This document shows, piece by piece, positions 1-6,837 of a stretch of DNA of 12,094 nucleotides (position 1 is the first letter of the stretch; each line of letters starts with the position of its first letter). Location of the stretch: the NCBI GenBank assembly GCA_947625455.1, contig CANQOJ010000053.1:1-12094 (forward strand). The letters run 5' to 3'. The notes beneath the pieces are model-generated. The model searched no databases. It saw only the letters and a list, made by a program, of their open reading frames with translations, and had not been told where the DNA came from. Position numbers and translations under genes: made by a program. This DNA comes from an uncultured Clostridia bacterium (GTDB taxonomy: Bacteria > Bacillota > Clostridia > Oscillospirales > Ruminococcaceae).

Positions 1-96
1 CACAAGCGTTACGGTCACGGGCGGAGAACACACAGAGTCACAAACTTAAAGATACAAAGCCAACCCCGCATTATAACCACATTTCTTAATAAACGA

Positions 97-130
97 CAAA
101 TGACTGCAAAAAGTGACTTGCGGTCATTTG
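97..130. repeat. 13-bp-arm inverted repeat, operator-like or hairpin
   Basis: The arms at 97-109 and 118-130 are complementary over 13 positions with one T/G mismatch (wobble in RNA), around an 8-base loop. Neither strand has a run of Ts directly after the stem, so it is a poor intrinsic terminator. TATAAT-like hexamers lie on both sides: 134-139 on the plus strand and 70-75 read on the minus strand. That suits an operator between divergent promoters, possibly for a gene beyond the left edge. The dyad itself is clear; its function is not. Confidence 0.5.
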
Positions 131-145
131 ATGTATAATGAGAAT

Positions 146-176
146 GAAAACCTTGTCGGTTCATCGGTAAGTTTTC
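146..176 (-). terminator. weak intrinsic terminator after the ABC/lipoprotein operon
   Basis: Read on the minus strand, this starts just after the stop codon of the 179-580 gene. An A-rich 5' arm (GAAAACTT) pairs with a T-rich 3' arm (AAGGTTTTC) with one bulged base around a roughly 14-base loop, and ATTCTCATT follows. The A-tract/T-tract symmetry and the place at the end of the operon fit a terminator. The GC core of the stem is poor, so strength is doubtful. Confidence 0.4.
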
Positions 177-178
177 AA

Positions 179-580
179 TCAACCATAAACCTCGACCTTA
201 TAATGTCCTTCGCTATCCTCATTGAAATCCACGATTAAAGTCCAATCCGTCGAATGTTTTTTATCTACTTCAATGGTTTCGTTTAAAGTATCCGTGATTT
301 GATATTCGTAAGTCCGCGCTGCATTGCCGTCCTTGTCATTTTCGATTATTTTCAAATTGATCGTTCCCGAAGTCACATTTCCAATAACGTAAATCACGGA
401 AGCCTTTTTGCCCACCTCCAGTGTATTCTCGTAATGATTATACCTTTCGTTGTATTCTTCCTTGAGAATATTTCGCTCCCTCGCATTAATCAAAAATGGC
501 TCGCCCGATGAACCACCACACCCCGTTAACAAAATGCAGCACGTCAGCAAAACTCCTATAACAGCAAATGGTTTTTTCAT
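179..580 (-). CDS. small lipoprotein, last gene of the ABC transporter operon
   Basis: This 133-residue protein has a signal peptide of about 20 residues ending in the lipobox LLTGC (Cys21 would be lipidated). It should therefore be anchored on the outer face of the membrane. After a charged helical stretch (about 30-50), the rest alternates hydrophobic and polar residues, as in one small beta-sandwich domain. I do not recognise the family. The start ATG at 580 shares one base with the stop of the ATPase gene (TAATG) and has GGGAGG eight bases upstream, so translation is coupled. Its position at the end of a MacB/FtsX-type ABC operon suggests an accessory or substrate-binding role at the cell surface, perhaps immunity. 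That role is inferred from context only. Confidence 0.85.
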   Translation of the reverse strand: MKKPFAVIGVLLTCCILLTGCGGSSGEPFLINARERNILKEEYNERYNHYENTLEVGKKASVIYVIGNVTSGTINLKIIENDKDGNAARTYEYQITDTLNETIEVDKKHSTDWTLIVDFNEDSEGHYKVEVYG

Positions 581-1242
581 TAGATGATCCTCCCGTCCGA
601 AATTGTAATGATTCTTCCCGCATATTCCGCGACGGCAGAATCGTGCGTTACGATAATAATTGTTTTCCCGTCCCTGTTCAACTCGTTGAGTATTTTCATA
701 AGCTCAATGCCCGTTTTCTTGTCGAGCGCGCCGGTAGGCTCGTCAGCAAGAATAACATCCGCACCGCTTGCCAGTGCGCGGGCAAGCGCCACTCTTTGCT
801 GCTGCCCACCCGACATCTGCTTTGGCAGCTTACGAAGCTGCGCTTCAATTCCCAAACGAATAGCGACTTCCCATACTTTATTTCGCCTTTCCTTTGCAGG
901 AACTCTCCTGTTTATAAGCGGCAGCTCGATATTTTCATACGCGGTGTACTTTTCCATTAATGCGAAATTCTGAAACACAAAGGTTATCTTTCCGTTTCGT
1001 ATCTCGGATAAGTCTTTAGATTTCAGTTCCGAAACCTTTCTGTCGTTGAGATAATACTCCCCGCAAGTCGGCGTGTCCATACATCCGATAATATTCAGCA
1101 GCGTGGATTTTCCGGATCCGGATGCCCCCATGATTGCAACAAATTCGCCATCATTTATTGTAAGTGTAACATTGCGCAGCGCATCTGTAACAACATTTCC
1201 TAACACATATCTCTTGGAAATATTATTGAGTTTAATCATCAT
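580..1242 (-). CDS. ABC transporter ATP-binding protein, MacB/LolD type
   Basis: The 220-residue protein is a complete ABC ATPase domain. Visible motifs are Walker A GASGSGKST (39-47), Q-loop Gln91, signature MSGGQQQR (143-150), Walker B VILADEPT with the D-loop following (163-174), and switch His200. Length and sequence fit the LolD/MacB group, which pairs with FtsX-type permeases and often works as a mechanotransmission machine rather than a classic importer. The first ATG overlaps the stop of the upstream permease by four bases (ATGA); a second ATG three bases later has better spacing to the GGAGG and could be the real start. It should energise the two permeases encoded just upstream. Related ATPases occur in antimicrobial-peptide resistance and lactococcin-972-type loci; which role applies here is not settled. 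Confidence 0.95.
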   Translation of the reverse strand: MMIKLNNISKRYVLGNVVTDALRNVTLTINDGEFVAIMGASGSGKSTLLNIIGCMDTPTCGEYYLNDRKVSELKSKDLSEIRNGKITFVFQNFALMEKYTAYENIELPLINRRVPAKERRNKVWEVAIRLGIEAQLRKLPKQMSGGQQQRVALARALASGADVILADEPTGALDKKTGIELMKILNELNRDGKTIIIVTHDSAVAEYAGRIITISDGRII

Positions 1243-2495
1243 TCTTCCTCCTTAATCAACACTGCGGGATCATACATCTCTAACAGCTTTATGGGAATAA
1301 AAAGAACCAGCGTCATTAAAATAATTACCAATCCAATCAAACATAAAAGTGAAAACGAACATAGGGTTCTCAAATATATATCGCGAAAACTGCCGATTAT
1401 ATTTCCCGCAAAGATACGGTAGCTGAATATAAAGGCGATAATTCCCGAAACAAGATTGAGAAGAACCATTTCGGCACAAAGCGAAAAAATAATTTTTTCC
1501 TTCGCGCCGCCAAACGCAATTTTTATGCCGTATTCCTTTTTCTTCAAAAGGACGCTTACGCACAAAGCTGATACAATGGAAATTGCGGAGCATACCAAAA
1601 CAATCACAGCAAAAAACAGATATTGGTTTAAAAGCGTTTGGTTGCTTGTTTTCCAATTTTCTGTAAAGTCGTAAATCGAAGTAACATTAAACTTTATACC
1701 CTTTTCAGCTGCCCGCATATTAAATTTTTCCGCAACGCTTTTGTCACAATGCATAAATATCTTGCCGACTGTTGCATGATGAATTACATTAAAGTCATGT
1801 AAGCTAAGTCTTTTTTCCAACTTGGAAAATGGTGCGAAAAACAGATGATTTAAGGAAACAGGCGGCATTGTGATAGCATCGTTGTTATCAAGCCACTTCT
1901 CATCCTCCAAAAAGCCTGCCACAATATACTTCTCACCTGCTCTTGATAGTGTAAGTTTATCACCAAGTGATAACACACCCTCGAAATCTTTTCCGGCGTA
2001 CAATGGTGTATAGGTCTCCCCATTTGTTATAATCGGATCAAAATCATTTGCCCTCAATTTGAAATTCAAAATTTCCAGTATCTCAACATCGATGTAAACA
2101 ATCTGCGCTATAGACAAATATTCCTCATATTTTGTTCCGGCATAAGCATTCTCGTTAAGAGCAAGAAATTGAGGATCATCAATTAATTCGTCGAAAAATG
2201 TACCGACTATGTCATACGCTCCGCAGACGGCGTTTTCCTGCGAGTTTACAAACGCCTTCAGTTCTTCAAAATCAGCGCCGATGTTATCCTCGTTCTCAAT
2301 ATTAACAGCGTCAACCCGATAAATGTTTTTCGTGTCATATCGAAACATATCCTTGATATCCGACAGCTGGGTATAAAACGCAAAGTTGTTTGTGAGAGTG
2401 GTTAACGCAAGGAAAAAAGTCAGGGAATTTAACGTCAAAATCAATAGCGTTCGTGCTTTGTTATGCCAAACAGACGAAATTATTTCACGCAGCAT
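1239..2495 (-). CDS. FtsX/MacB-type ABC permease (second of two)
   Basis: At 418 residues it shows the classic four-helix MacB layout: TM1 about 17-36, a large extracytoplasmic domain about 40-290, then TM2 292-317, TM3 336-358 and TM4 378-403. The cytoplasmic loop after TM2 carries LLKKKEYGIKIAFGGAK (316-332), the family's coupling motif normally seen as RRxEIGxxxAxGA. The C-terminus DPAVLIKEEE matches the usual family ending, in which a short P-x-x-x-L stretch closes the protein. The ATG at 2495 follows AGAAGGAG, which lies inside the end of the preceding permease gene; only one base separates the two. It probably forms a heterodimer with the 354-residue permease and uses the ATPase encoded next. 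The substrate is unknown. Confidence 0.9.
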   Translation of the reverse strand: MLREIISSVWHNKARTLLILTLNSLTFFLALTTLTNNFAFYTQLSDIKDMFRYDTKNIYRVDAVNIENEDNIGADFEELKAFVNSQENAVCGAYDIVGTFFDELIDDPQFLALNENAYAGTKYEEYLSIAQIVYIDVEILEILNFKLRANDFDPIITNGETYTPLYAGKDFEGVLSLGDKLTLSRAGEKYIVAGFLEDEKWLDNNDAITMPPVSLNHLFFAPFSKLEKRLSLHDFNVIHHATVGKIFMHCDKSVAEKFNMRAAEKGIKFNVTSIYDFTENWKTSNQTLLNQYLFFAVIVLVCSAISIVSALCVSVLLKKKEYGIKIAFGGAKEKIIFSLCAEMVLLNLVSGIIAFIFSYRIFAGNIIGSFRDIYLRTLCSFSLLCLIGLVIILMTLVLFIPIKLLEMYDPAVLIKEEE

Positions 2496-2496
2496 A

Positions 2497-3561
2497 TTAT
2501 AGCTTCACTCCTTCTGATGGTTGAATACACAAAATGAATCTAACCGGTACTATCATCGCAATAAATATTGCAAGGGTTATCGCAAGAAACAGTCCCACCG
2601 CTAATATCGCCGCATCATGAAAGTTTATTTCGCCGCCCTGAACCATCCAAATCGTTATCTGAGTTAGCGCAGCCATAAGTGCGGCGGCACCTATTAATTC
2701 GAACAGTTCTAATGTTATCAAGCTCATTACGCGAATATTGCTTGCGCCGAATGCCTTTCGTATTGCGATTTCTCGCCTGCGAACAACAACCCAATAATAC
2801 GAAATAATTATTGTGTTAATTAATGCGAACAAAAACAAGCCTATAGAAATTATATTTTCAATAGAAAGAGAGCTTTGAAAAATATTGACTTGCGAATCGG
2901 TTTTCCTTGCGGTAACAACTGCGTCAGGAAATTTTTCCACAATTTTTTCTTTAATATTGAAACCAACTTCTCTGGTATCGTATTTGTTAGAGAAGATGCA
3001 CAGCGTGATCTCTTTCTGCTCATCCAGCGCGTTAGGGAAAGCATCGAAATAATCAGAACCGTTTAGTGTAAACGAATTTGTAACAAACGGATACTTTTCG
3101 CAATCCATTTTTTCGATTACATTAAACGTATTTCCGTGTATCGTAAGCTCGTCAACTTTTACCTTGGATGAAACGACAATACCGTTGTCCGGGATATAAG
3201 TAATGCTCCTTAAAGTCGGAAGAGAAAGCGGTTCATTTTGCTTTAAAACCACCGAAGGACAATATGAACTATCAATTTCATTAAAATAAATGAGCATAGA
3301 ATTATTTAGTTTGGTATCCAGATAGACATTACAATTATCGGCGCTGTCCACAATTTCCATTAACTGTTCGGGATTCATGCTTTCAGGATTTCGAATTAAT
3401 AACCGCAATTCATTTAGATATGAAAACTGTTTTTCTGTTCGTATTATGTCGCTCGCTTTTGCTGTTGACAACAAACCGTTACATAACGCTAAAAAGGCGC
3501 TAAAAAAGCACAGCAGAATCATAGCACTTACACTGGTATAGCGTTTAAATATCCTAAGCAT
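2497..3561 (-). CDS. FtsX/MacB-type ABC permease (first of two)
   Basis: This 354-residue permease has TM1 about 9-30, an extracytoplasmic domain about 31-235 (shorter than its partner's), and TM2 237-258, TM3 280-305, TM4 318-340. The post-TM2 loop VRRREIAIRKAFGAS (260-274) is a near-perfect FtsX/MacB coupling motif, and the C-terminus QPSEGVKL fits the family. The open frame can begin at a TTG at 3564, but the ATG at 3561 is better placed, seven bases after GGAGGTG, so I use it. It is the first gene of the four-gene transporter operon and lies 166 bases after the small secreted protein gene, with a stem-loop between. Two unequal half-permeases suggest a heterodimeric transporter. Confidence 0.9.
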   Translation of the reverse strand: MLRIFKRYTSVSAMILLCFFSAFLALCNGLLSTAKASDIIRTEKQFSYLNELRLLIRNPESMNPEQLMEIVDSADNCNVYLDTKLNNSMLIYFNEIDSSYCPSVVLKQNEPLSLPTLRSITYIPDNGIVVSSKVKVDELTIHGNTFNVIEKMDCEKYPFVTNSFTLNGSDYFDAFPNALDEQKEITLCIFSNKYDTREVGFNIKEKIVEKFPDAVVTARKTDSQVNIFQSSLSIENIISIGLFLFALINTIIISYYWVVVRRREIAIRKAFGASNIRVMSLITLELFELIGAAALMAALTQITIWMVQGGEINFHDAAILAVGLFLAITLAIFIAMIVPVRFILCIQPSEGVKL

Positions 3562-3641
3562 CAAAAAGCACCTCCATTCGGTGTTACAATTTAGTTAAAA
3601 CTATTTTGCTCTCAGTTCGAATCATATTGTAACCACATAAA

Positions 3642-3680
3642 CAAGACCTTCGTTGGAAAATAATACCGTAGAAGGTCTTG
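3642..3680 (-). terminator. stem-loop between secreted-protein gene and ABC operon (terminator or attenuator)
   Basis: Perfect 10-base arms CAAGACCTTC (3642-3651) and GAAGGTCTTG (3671-3680) flank a 19-base loop. On the minus strand the stem is followed by TTTATGTGGTT, a short, broken T-tract. This could act as a leaky terminator, giving high expression of the upstream secreted protein and lower read-through into the transporter. I see no convincing separate promoter for the transporter: a TACAAT just after the stem lacks a matching -35. Confidence 0.6.
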
Positions 3681-3727
3681 CTCTTCATCATGTCTCCAGT
3701 TTGCGAATTGACTATAGGCGGCTTATA

Positions 3728-4147
3728 TTACTGAGACCAACCCTCTCTGTCGGTAATGGCACAGACATCCAATTCAACACTGCCACTAGCGTTATCAATG
3801 GAATGTCTGCTCATATAACAGTAAACATCGCTCCAGTTGTAGTTGAGTTCTGCCGCAGTACTGCTCCTGTCATATTTATAACCAGTATAAGTGTTACTGT
3901 CCTGCCAACACTCCAATCTTACAGCAACCTGATACCCTATTGTAGCAGCGGTAGTAAAAGTGGTTGTTGCTTTTGCGTCGTCAGATGCAAACGGTTTAAT
4001 TCCAAATTTGCAAACAAGCTTTGCGTCAGCCGTCACACCACTGTAATCTAATTTTTGCGACTGGGTTTCAGCAAACGCCGCTGCAGTGCAGCAACCTAAT
4101 GCCAAAACGCTGGCACAAAAGGTAGCAACAAATTTCTTCATTTTCAT
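3728..4147 (-). CDS. small secreted protein with four cysteines, possible bacteriocin-like or effector product
   Basis: The 139-residue product starts MKMKK, has a hydrophobic core, and ends its signal peptide at AAAFA/ET (predicted cleavage after residue 26). The mature part is about 113 residues, polar and beta-like, rich in Ser/Thr/Tyr, with Cys at 46, 80, 110 and 129, which could form two disulfides. I do not recognise a family with confidence. Gene order (small Sec-exported protein, then FtsX-type permease(s), then ATPase) parallels lactococcin-972-type loci, and the segment DVYCYMSRHS loosely recalls the aromatic/His stretch of that family, but this is weak. The start ATG follows AGAGGAG by six bases. 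It sits downstream of an agr system, so cell-density control is plausible but not shown. Confidence 0.85.
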   Translation of the reverse strand: MKMKKFVATFCASVLALGCCTAAAFAETQSQKLDYSGVTADAKLVCKFGIKPFASDDAKATTTFTTAATIGYQVAVRLECWQDSNTYTGYKYDRSSTAAELNYNWSDVYCYMSRHSIDNASGSVELDVCAITDREGWSQ

Positions 4148-4457
4148 AAAAAGCTCCTCTCAGTAAATTAACTTTACATCCAATCCCGTTTTACTAGCAA
4201 GACTTTTTGTGAAATTATGTAAAAACGGAATTACGAAATATGCCAAAACCCATTGCATTATTTCAACGGTTTTGACGACGGTTGTGCTAGAATTTAAGCT
4301 ACATATCACCATCTTTCATAACAATCTTTTTTTCCAAAGGTTCATATCACCCCCCAGTTGTTTGTTGTGCTATATTAAATCTGCGCTTTAAATTTTAAAG
4401 CTGCCATTTAATAATTAAACACATCATGTCGAAGCATATACAAGCAAACCCTCGATA
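4148..4457 (-). other. 310-bp AT-rich intergenic region with nested 9-mer repeats and dyads
   Basis: No convincing gene is present on either strand. Read on the minus strand it contains a 17-base dyad (GCTTTAAA, one base, TTTAAAGC; 4385-4401), which may help end the upstream lipoprotein transcript though it has no T-tract. Two 9-mers each occur twice in the same orientation: gttgtgcta (plus strand) at 4281-4289 and 4364-4372, and catatcacc at 4302-4310 and 4343-4351, in the order A-12-B-32-B-12-A. Two possible promoters lie closer to the secreted-protein gene. The layout resembles an elaborate upstream control region. Confidence 0.5.
4171..4200 (-). promoter_or_regulatory. candidate promoter of the small secreted protein gene
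   Basis: On the minus strand, TTGCTA (4195-4200) lies 18 bases before TAAAGT (4171-4176), each a 4/6 match to the -35 and -10 consensus. Transcription would start only about 15-20 bases before the start codon. A rival candidate lies upstream: TTGAAA (4261-4266), 18 bases, then CATATT (4237-4242) preceded by TGG as an extended -10. A small dyad GTAAA-5-TTTAC overlaps the proximal -10. I cannot choose between them from sequence. Confidence 0.35.
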
Positions 4458-5744
4458 TCATGAACAATTATGCTCCGAAACGCCCTTTCCCTTATCGCGA
4501 ATTGTAAAATTCCCATAGAGGAGATTTTTATTCTCTTGTTTGGCAATTTTAGCAAACGGAACGAATGTTGTCACCGCTCCGTCTATCAATTCAATTTCCA
4601 CATATGCTAGCGATGCGGCATTATCCTTGATTTGCATAATTCCGCACAATTTGTCATCGATACAGTAAAAATGTTCGCCTAAGATGCCTATAGCATATGA
4701 CCAGTATTCGGATTTTGGCAGTAAAAGTTCTTTTCTTAACGAGAGCTTGCACGTTGTTTTATCAAAATCAAGAAAACGAACGCCCGTTTTTGTTTGATAA
4801 CCGCGTTCGTCGAACATTGCCGTCACAAATCCTAAACCGTTTTTGTATCGAAATAGCTTGCCCACGGTATCTATATCATCAGTTCCATATACATCGTATT
4901 CGTCCGTTTTCAGATCATACGCCAAAACGCGGAATTCTGAATGAAGCGGTTCAGACGATGTCACAAACTCGGCAAGGTAAAATAGATAATCGCCGTCAAC
5001 AAAGATGTTCTCTATAAACTTTGCGTTAATGAAATCAGGAAAACCCACATTAGAATACAAGATCTTCTTAGTGACGACCTCATCTTCGTTACGAAGAATA
5101 CGGTACACGGTAACAGACTGCTCAACATCTTTATCCAGCAACATAAAACAGTAAATACTGTCCTCAGTAATTTGCAGGGATCGCAGTACAGCACCGTCGG
5201 ATCGAAGTTCAATTGTACTCGTATGCTCGGGCGTTCCGTAATAAACAACATCGTAATCGGACGCAGTATTTTCGATCAAAAAAGCACAGAGATTGCCCAA
5301 TTCCTCATATACACGTGGCTGACCAATGTCGCGAATTACTTCGTCAAGGGATGTTTTGTCTGTCATCGCAAGCACGGTTTCCAATGGGAAATATCTTCCG
5401 TCCGTATACAGCATACGCTCGTTGGAGTCCTCAATGCCGCTTGCCGTAATATTGAGCGTTTTGCCTTCGTGAAGATAAGAATTAGTAATATCTTGCATAC
5501 ATAATTTTACCTCACGGGATTCGGGAATTTTGTTCTGCGCATTGACGTAACAGAAGACATCGTTTTTCAGTTCGGGGTATTTTTTGCGGAGTACGTCGTA
5601 GTTCAAGGCAAGTGAACCCGCAAAGCCTTCCTTCTCGTCATACGCCGCATCATCGCGAAAATTTGGATCATTTTCTTTTTTCACACAGCCTGACAACTGA
5701 AAAACAAGTACAAATCCCAACAGAACGGATATAATTTTTTTCAT
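4458..5744 (-). CDS. lipoprotein of unknown function, possible beta-propeller, coupled to the amidase gene
   Basis: The protein is 428 residues. The N-terminus MKKIISVLLG with lipobox QLSGC (Cys20) marks a membrane-anchored lipoprotein. From about residue 150 on there are repeated segments of the type xxYxLxSDGxxL or GDYLFYLAEF, which suggests a beta-propeller-like repeat fold; the first 130 residues look like a different, mixed domain. I recognise no catalytic motif and no specific family. The frame stays open upstream to 5792, but the ATG at 5744 is chosen because it begins the signal peptide and follows GGAAG. The amidase stop codon is only four bases upstream, so the two are almost certainly co-transcribed and translationally coupled. 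It could be a partner, inhibitor or immunity factor for the exported amidase; that is inference. Confidence 0.85.
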   Translation of the reverse strand: MKKIISVLLGFVLVFQLSGCVKKENDPNFRDDAAYDEKEGFAGSLALNYDVLRKKYPELKNDVFCYVNAQNKIPESREVKLCMQDITNSYLHEGKTLNITASGIEDSNERMLYTDGRYFPLETVLAMTDKTSLDEVIRDIGQPRVYEELGNLCAFLIENTASDYDVVYYGTPEHTSTIELRSDGAVLRSLQITEDSIYCFMLLDKDVEQSVTVYRILRNEDEVVTKKILYSNVGFPDFINAKFIENIFVDGDYLFYLAEFVTSSEPLHSEFRVLAYDLKTDEYDVYGTDDIDTVGKLFRYKNGLGFVTAMFDERGYQTKTGVRFLDFDKTTCKLSLRKELLLPKSEYWSYAIGILGEHFYCIDDKLCGIMQIKDNAASLAYVEIELIDGAVTTFVPFAKIAKQENKNLLYGNFTIRDKGKGVSEHNCS

Positions 5745-5748
5745 TTCA

Positions 5749-6525
5749 TCACTTCCATTTATGCGCATCACAGTCCCAACCGACAGAAGCAATCATTGTC
5801 AACTCGGGATTCTGTTCAACATAGTCACTGGGAAGCATAGTATAGCTAGGAAATCCTTTCCAGTAGCCGTTCAATTCGATGTCAGCCGACTTATATGCCT
5901 TCCAAACTAATGTAGCACAATTCATCTCATCCTCAGTGGTGCGTCCTGCAAAGGCGTTGTATTTCCAGCCAATCAGATTTTCTTTCGCATATGTAGCTAT
6001 ATCTGAGGCTTTCGTTGACGAAATTCCGTCATAACGATACAATCTACACGTTTTGGTATGTTTCCACAGATTGGACATAAGGTATTTGCCGCTCAAACCG
6101 TTAGCGCCAGGAACATTTTCATTCGCAGGACCGTAATGTTCGACAGTATTAATTCCGTCAACCATCAAAGCGGCATGACCGTGATCAACACCTAATGTCG
6201 AAAAGTCCTTTGTAACAAGAATATCTGCCTTGGTTGCAGGGTAATATACTTTTTTCCAATCAGAATCCGACATCGTATAGTTTATGTCAAAACCTGAGTC
6301 GTCTGAAGAATTAGATCCACTCGAGTAAGTTGACTCAGCCGAAACTTCATCGTCAAGAATGATTCGCCTGTAACTAGGTTCTTGGCTCATATCATATTCC
6401 GATGCGCTTATCGTAGCCGCTGAAGCGGAAAGTGCTGTGCCAGCAAAACTAGAGGTTGCGATAATGCCAACTGCCAATGCGGAAATGAGATTGTTTCTCC
6501 TCTTCGCAAAAAATGTTGTTTTCAT
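5749..6525 (-). CDS. secreted permuted papain-like amidase, YaeF/YiiX (NlpC/P60 superfamily) type
   Basis: At 258 residues, this protein has a Sec signal peptide (basic MKTTFFAKRR, hydrophobic core, likely cut after ASA near residue 36), a Ser-rich linker (about 60-80), and a catalytic domain (about 90-258). The domain has KADILVTKD (99-107), the His motif DHGHAALMVD (His117), VEHYG (Glu129), and the Cys motif EMNCATLVWKAY (Cys203). His before Cys is the circularly permuted order of the YaeF/YiiX group within the NlpC/P60 superfamily; known members cut or modify peptide or lipid-linked amide/ester bonds. The open frame begins 18 bases earlier, but that ATG lies in the AGGAGG ribosome binding site; the ATG at 6525 sits nine bases after it. 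It lies directly downstream of agrD, so it is a likely quorum-sensing output acting outside the cell. The substrate is unknown. Confidence 0.88.
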   Translation of the reverse strand: MKTTFFAKRRNNLISALAVGIIATSSFAGTALSASAATISASEYDMSQEPSYRRIILDDEVSAESTYSSGSNSSDDSGFDINYTMSDSDWKKVYYPATKADILVTKDFSTLGVDHGHAALMVDGINTVEHYGPANENVPGANGLSGKYLMSNLWKHTKTCRLYRYDGISSTKASDIATYAKENLIGWKYNAFAGRTTEDEMNCATLVWKAYKSADIELNGYWKGFPSYTMLPSDYVEQNPELTMIASVGWDCDAHKWK

Positions 6526-6587
6526 AATATGTGTCCTCCTCAAAAAGTTAAAAATTGTTGCGATAGCATTAACAAAAAATACCGATT

Positions 6588-6605
6588 TGTCAACTATCTT
6601 GTTGA
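6588..6605 (-). promoter_or_regulatory. candidate -35 with overlapping dyad upstream of the amidase gene
   Basis: A perfect TTGACA reads on the minus strand at 6588-6593. The dyad TCAAC-6-GTTGA (6590-6605) overlaps it. The matching -10 is weak: AATGCT at 17 bases, or other poor hexamers nearby. A strong -35 with a poor -10 and an overlapping dyad is compatible with an activator-dependent promoter, but this is not established. Confidence 0.35.
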
Positions 6606-6650
6606 AAGGTGCGCTTGGTACATATCGTTCTAAAGAAGATAATATGTTTA

Positions 6651-6682
6651 TTCAAGCTAATTCACCGCGAATAATTCTTGAA
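6651..6682 (-). terminator. imperfect stem-loop after agrD
   Basis: Starting six bases after the agrD stop on the minus strand, TTCAAG pairs with CTTGAA across a partly paired interior (ATTC with GAAT around GCGGT). No T-tract follows; the next bases are TAAACATATT. It may be a weak terminator or processing hairpin that separates agrBD from the amidase unit. Confidence 0.3.
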
Positions 6683-6687
6683 AATGA

Positions 6688-6837
6688 TTACTTTTTGTTC
6701 ATCATCTTCTTGAGAGCCGCAGGCTCTTTCGGCTGATAGCACTCCCACCATGATGCCGCACCGCAAGCCTTCTTTGCCGTTCCGAAAACAGCCTTTGCAA
6801 CCGCGTTAAGAACCGTTACCTTAACAGACTTCTTCAT
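6688..6837 (-). CDS. agrD: AgrD-like cyclic autoinducer peptide precursor
   Basis: A 49-residue frame too short for usual ORF calling. Its ATG overlaps the agrB stop by four bases (ATGA), and an AGGAGG-like site lies in the agrB end. Organisation fits AgrD: a basic amphipathic N-terminal helix (residues 1-24, Lys/Val/Ala), a short core ACGAASWWEC (24-33), and a charged C-terminal tail beginning YQPKEP (34-39) and ending Lys-rich. AgrB cuts between core and tail, and the core is cyclised. Aligning the tail with clostridial AgrD proteins, where the ring is five residues just before an H/Y-E/Q-P tail (for example the CLWFT ring of Clostridium perfringens), places the ring at Ser29-Trp-Trp-Glu-Cys33. 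That would be a serine lactone; Cys25 and Cys33 are alternative nucleophiles. Identity is secure from position and layout; the mature peptide is predicted. Confidence 0.92.
   Translation of the reverse strand: MKKSVKVTVLNAVAKAVFGTAKKACGAASWWECYQPKEPAALKKMMNKK

Noticed and set aside
1..138. Possible 3' ends of a plus-strand gene entering from the left edge (three frames open from position 1, to stops at 48, 90 and 138)
   Set aside because: All three are short, none shows a family motif, and they cannot be told apart; any short AT-rich edge can give this.
4323..4349. Nine-codon ORF on the minus strand after a GGGGGGTG run (MNLWKKRLL)
   Set aside because: The purine run is too close to the ATG, the ORF is tiny, and it overlaps one of the repeat elements; more likely part of the control region.
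6437..6736. 99-codon plus-strand frame across the amidase 5' end and the agrD 3' end
   Set aside because: It overlaps the amidase signal peptide and the agrD tail in antisense, has no ribosome binding site, and is explained as a shadow.
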